DNA from: Thermodesulfobacteriota bacterium
GTDB taxonomy: Bacteria; Desulfobacterota; WTBG01; CAIYCZ01; CAIRTM01
Assembly (NCBI GenBank): GCA_026415325.1
Contig: JAOAHH010000022.1
Coordinates: 1 to 54,723 of the forward strand
DNA length: 54,723 nt
Reading direction: 5' to 3'
Positions 52,277-54,723 of the stretch are shown here, in pieces. The notes under the pieces are model-generated. The model made no database searches. It was not told where the DNA came from and was given only the letters and a program-made list of their open reading frames with translations. Position 1 is the first letter of the stretch. The number at the start of each line of letters is the position of its first letter. A program made the translations under genes and the position numbers.

Positions 52277-54204
52277 TCGTTCCAATGAAAAAGGTGTCAC
52301 TCGTTTTGTACCATGCTGAGCGCGAGGCGTTTCTCCGCGCGCTGCAGGATCTCGGCGTTGTGCATATTAATGAGCTCCCAGAAAAAGACCGCACCTCGCT
52401 GCAGGAGCTTGAGTCGCACATCAAGGAGTGTGAGCGGATTCTTGCATGGTTCCGCAGCGCCGTACACCGGCCGATCGCGCAGCGGAGCGATATGACACCA
52501 GAGGCGGTTCTTGATGAGTTTGAGCGCCTTGAAGCCGAGCACATTGTGCATGAACAGCATCTCCAGCAAGCGCTCAAAGATGCTGCAGTGTTGCAGCCGT
52601 GGGGCGAATTCGATCCGGCGCTGATGCTTCGGCTTCGCGAAGCAGGGGCATGCATCGCATTTTATGCTGCTTCACCTGTACGGTACGAGGAATTGTGCAT
52701 GCAATTGCCGGCAGCGGTGGTGCCGATTCGCATGTTTCGGAGCACCGTATTGTTTATGGTTGTGGCGTACGGAGAAATGCCATTGGTGGATGCGGAAGAA
52801 GTTCTGCTTCCCGAGCAGTCGCTTGCTGCGCTTCGTTCCCATATTGACAAGCTCAAAAACGATGTTGCACGGATTCACGGTAGCATGGCGGCGCTTGGCG
52901 CATATGCCGATCTTCTGAGCCGATATCTCGGTGAGCAAAAAACCCGGCACCGGCTTTTGTCTGCTGCGCTTGACGGAGAGCCGTGTGCAGACGGCACGCT
53001 CATTGCGATTACCGGATGGTGTCCTGCGGCACAGGAAAAGAAGGTCGCTGCATTTCTCAAGCGGTTTTCGGCATGGTGCGCTTTCAGCGAACCCGGTCCG
53101 GATGACGATGTGCCGGTCTTGCTGCAAAACGGGCCAGTTGCTCGGCTGTTTGAACCTATCACACGGCTCTATATGCTCCCGCATTACCGCGAACTTGACC
53201 CAACCCCTCTTTTTGCACCGTTTTTTACCCTCTTCGTCGGCCTCTGCATCGGTGATGTTGCCTACGGTGCAATCATGATGCTAGCGGCTGTTTTCGCTTA
53301 TTGCCGCGTGTCACCGGCATTGCGGCAGTATGCGATATTATTCGGTATATTCGGTGCCATGACGTGCGTGTGCGGTTTTATGCTCAACAGTTTTTTTGGA
53401 CAGACGATGTTTGGCGGCCCAGGAATTGCCCCCGATACGGCATTGTTTCCTGAAGGCAGTCGGTACTGTTTATTAAGTCCCTATAAAAACGAAGCGGGCG
53501 TGATTGAGTTTCCTGCAATGAGTTTCTCCCTTTTGCTCGGTTTTCTTCAGTTAATGATCGCCATGACGGTCCAGGCAGTGGTATTCATAAGACAAGGGAA
53601 GACACGCGACGGATGCAGGCCACTTTCGTATATTGTGATGTTACTTGGTATGTTGATCTGGGGTGCTCATGCAAAAGCATTTGGTCTTGATATCGGTGCG
53701 TTTTCAATCGGACAGTGGCATGCCGGAGCGCTGCTGCTTGCCATGCCAGCCGGGGTAGGGCAAGCGCTGCTTGCCGTAGGTGTTATGGTGCTGCTGTTGA
53801 GCGCAGGTCATGGGGCGCGTGCCTATCTGCGGCCGGTACTTGGGTTGTGGGATCTTTATCAATTTTTGACCGGACTGCTTGGGGATATGCTCTCGTACAT
53901 CAGGTTGTTTGCGCTCGGTTTGTGCAGCGGGTTGCTCGGCAGTACATTCAACGGTATGGCATTGGGGATCGTTAAGGACGGCGAGGCAGTAAACTTGCTG
54001 ACGCCGTGGATTATTGGTGCGGTGTTGCTGCTGGTGCTCGGGCATTGCTTGAATTTTTCATTGTCGCTGGTCGGTGCTTTTGTGCATCCTTTGCGTCTGA
54101 CCTTTGTCGAGTTCTTTAAGAATCTTGGCTTTGCCTGGGGCGGCAAGCCGTTTACTCCTTTTTGCAAAGAAACCATACCACAACACACGATACAGCAGGA
54201 ATAA
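52273..54204 (+). CDS. atpI: V/A-type ATPase subunit I (membrane stator)
   Basis: 643 residues. The cytoplasmic N-terminal half (about 1-310) binds the peripheral stalk. Seven to eight membrane helices follow from about residue 315 (LFAPFFTLFVGLCIGDVAYGAIMM onward). The C-terminal helices hold the conserved LLGDMLSYIRLFALGLCSGLLGSTFN region, whose Arg faces the ion site of the K ring. Translationally coupled to atpD. Confidence 0.94.
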   Translation: MIVPMKKVSLVLYHAEREAFLRALQDLGVVHINELPEKDRTSLQELESHIKECERILAWFRSAVHRPIAQRSDMTPEAVLDEFERLEAEHIVHEQHLQQALKDAAVLQPWGEFDPALMLRLREAGACIAFYAASPVRYEELCMQLPAAVVPIRMFRSTVLFMVVAYGEMPLVDAEEVLLPEQSLAALRSHIDKLKNDVARIHGSMAALGAYADLLSRYLGEQKTRHRLLSAALDGEPCADGTLIAITGWCPAAQEKKVAAFLKRFSAWCAFSEPGPDDDVPVLLQNGPVARLFEPITRLYMLPHYRELDPTPLFAPFFTLFVGLCIGDVAYGAIMMLAAVFAYCRVSPALRQYAILFGIFGAMTCVCGFMLNSFFGQTMFGGPGIAPDTALFPEGSRYCLLSPYKNEAGVIEFPAMSFSLLLGFLQLMIAMTVQAVVFIRQGKTRDGCRPLSYIVMLLGMLIWGAHAKAFGLDIGAFSIGQWHAGALLLAMPAGVGQALLAVGVMVLLLSAGHGARAYLRPVLGLWDLYQFLTGLLGDMLSYIRLFALGLCSGLLGSTFNGMALGIVKDGEAVNLLTPWIIGAVLLLVLGHCLNFSLSLVGAFVHPLRLTFVEFFKNLGFAWGGKPFTPFCKETIPQHTIQQE

Positions 54205-54219
54205 ATCAAGGAGGTTGCG

Positions 54220-54666
54220 ATGGATATTTTAGCCACAGTAGGACTCGGCCTTATGATTGCCGGTGGTGGTGCAGGTTCGGCAATCGGTCTTGCAATCAGC
54301 AGTAGCGCATTTCTCGGTCTTTTGAAGAAGAAACCGGAGCTTTTCGGTACCGGGCTTGCACTGGTCATGCCACCGGCAACCCAAGGGCTATATGGATTTG
54401 TGGCGTTTGTGCTGTATAAAAATTACGTAACCGCGGACCTCACGGTTTTTCAAGGTTCCTTAATCCTCGCAGCCGGGATCGGGATGTTTTTCCCGTGCCT
54501 TTTATCGGCAATTTGGCAGGGGAAGGTATGCGCAGACGGTATTGCCGCTACTGCGCAAGGAAAAAACGTCTTCGGTATCACGATGATGTTGGCAGCGTTC
54601 CCTGAATTTTATGCAATCCTGTCACTGGTTGGCGCGATTCTGCTCATGCCGCTGCTCCGGATGTAA
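54220..54666 (+). CDS. atpK: V/A-type ATPase subunit K (ion-binding ring), sodium-type ligands
   Basis: 148-residue double-hairpin proteolipid with four membrane helices. The ion-binding residues match the Na+ site of Enterococcus hirae NtpK: Thr54 and Gln55 plus Tyr58 in PPATQGLYGF, Gln100 in AIWQGKVC, and the carboxylate Glu129 in AFPEFYAIL. AAGGAGG lies 6-7 nt before the ATG. It forms the rotor ring and exchanges ions with subunit I. Na+ coupling is inferred from these ligands. Confidence 0.95.
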   Translation: MDILATVGLGLMIAGGGAGSAIGLAISSSAFLGLLKKKPELFGTGLALVMPPATQGLYGFVAFVLYKNYVTADLTVFQGSLILAAGIGMFFPCLLSAIWQGKVCADGIAATAQGKNVFGITMMLAAFPEFYAILSLVGAILLMPLLRM

Positions 54667-54686
54667 GGCACTTGGGAAAGGTTGGC

Positions 54687-54723
54687 GGGCTGAGTGCTTC
54701 GTGCCCGGTAATTTTTCCTCAGC
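54687..54723 (+). repeat. Dispersed intergenic repeat, copy 3 (runs to the window edge)
   Basis: It begins 21 bp after the atpK stop: GGGCTGAGTGCTTCGTGCCC then GGTAATTTTT. It shares GCTGAGTGC and GTGCCCGGT with copy 2 and has terminal GCTGAG/CTCAGC inverted repeats (54689-54694 with 54718-54723). The element may continue beyond the window. Confidence 0.5.

Overview
The window comes from a Gram-negative bacterium. It encodes outer-membrane beta-barrels, lipoproteins, a TolC-type tripartite exporter and an exosortase-associated (XrtA/PEP-CTERM type) polysaccharide module. Its ATPase is a bacterial V/A-type enzyme of the reduced E-C(DUF2764)-A-B-D-I-K layout otherwise known from Chlamydiae, spirochaetes and Bacteroidetes. 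Long multi-PAS hybrid kinases and a sigma-54 response regulator give it a deltaproteobacteria/PVC-like flavour. I cannot place it to a phylum from this DNA alone; an uncultivated lineage is likely. No phage, transposase or CRISPR array was seen.

Layout. (1) 1-4990, plus: the distal part of an exopolysaccharide export/regulation operon (outer-membrane barrel, Wzz-like chain-length protein, BY-kinase-like ATPase, XrtA-associated AAA ATPase). (2) 5053-7426, minus: smpB, class I fructose-1,6-bisphosphatase with an excellent terminator, and a Nif3-family protein. (3) 7600-12276, plus: a TetR-controlled EmrA-EmrB-TolC efflux operon with a perfect 24-bp operator. (4) 12306-12885: an HU gene and a tiny, very lysine-rich histone-H1-like gene facing each other across a shared hairpin terminator. 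(5) 13067-17233: envelope genes, namely a secreted DsbA-like thioredoxin fused to beta-propeller repeats, a possible secreted caspase-fold protein, a PIG-L deacetylase and a SpoIID-like protein. (6) 17347-22297: clpB, then on the minus strand a TIM-barrel isomerase, an SGNH hydrolase, an NlpC/P60 lipoprotein and tRNA-Pro(GGG).

(7) 22336-29956: a periplasmic FMN-barrel protein with a haem c motif, a 1201-residue hybrid histidine kinase with about six PAS domains, and a MoxR AAA/VWA pair whose 3' end shares stop-codon bases with the kinase gene. (8) 30409-36410: acetyl-CoA synthetase followed by a membrane sensor kinase and an NtrC-type sigma-54 activator. (9) 36411-37105: an unexplained, possibly decayed stretch. 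(10) 37106-42060: etfB-etfA, a PQQ-like propeller lipoprotein and an O-antigen-ligase-like polymerase with an N-terminal helix-turn-helix and C-terminal TPRs. (11) 42172-45123, minus: a large secreted beta-helix protein with a Ser/Thr linker and three BACON-like repeats. (12) 45391-54666: map, def and the V-type ATPase operon. The K subunit carries all the side-chain ligands of a sodium site, which points to Na+ coupling. Short intergenic repeats recur in region 12.

The most interesting points are the unannotated 36-residue H1-like gene convergent with HU, the Na+ signature in the reduced V-ATPase operon, the haem-FMN fusion beside the multi-PAS kinase, the HTH-fused membrane polymerase, the possible secreted caspase-fold protein, and the unassigned 36.4-37.0 kb region.
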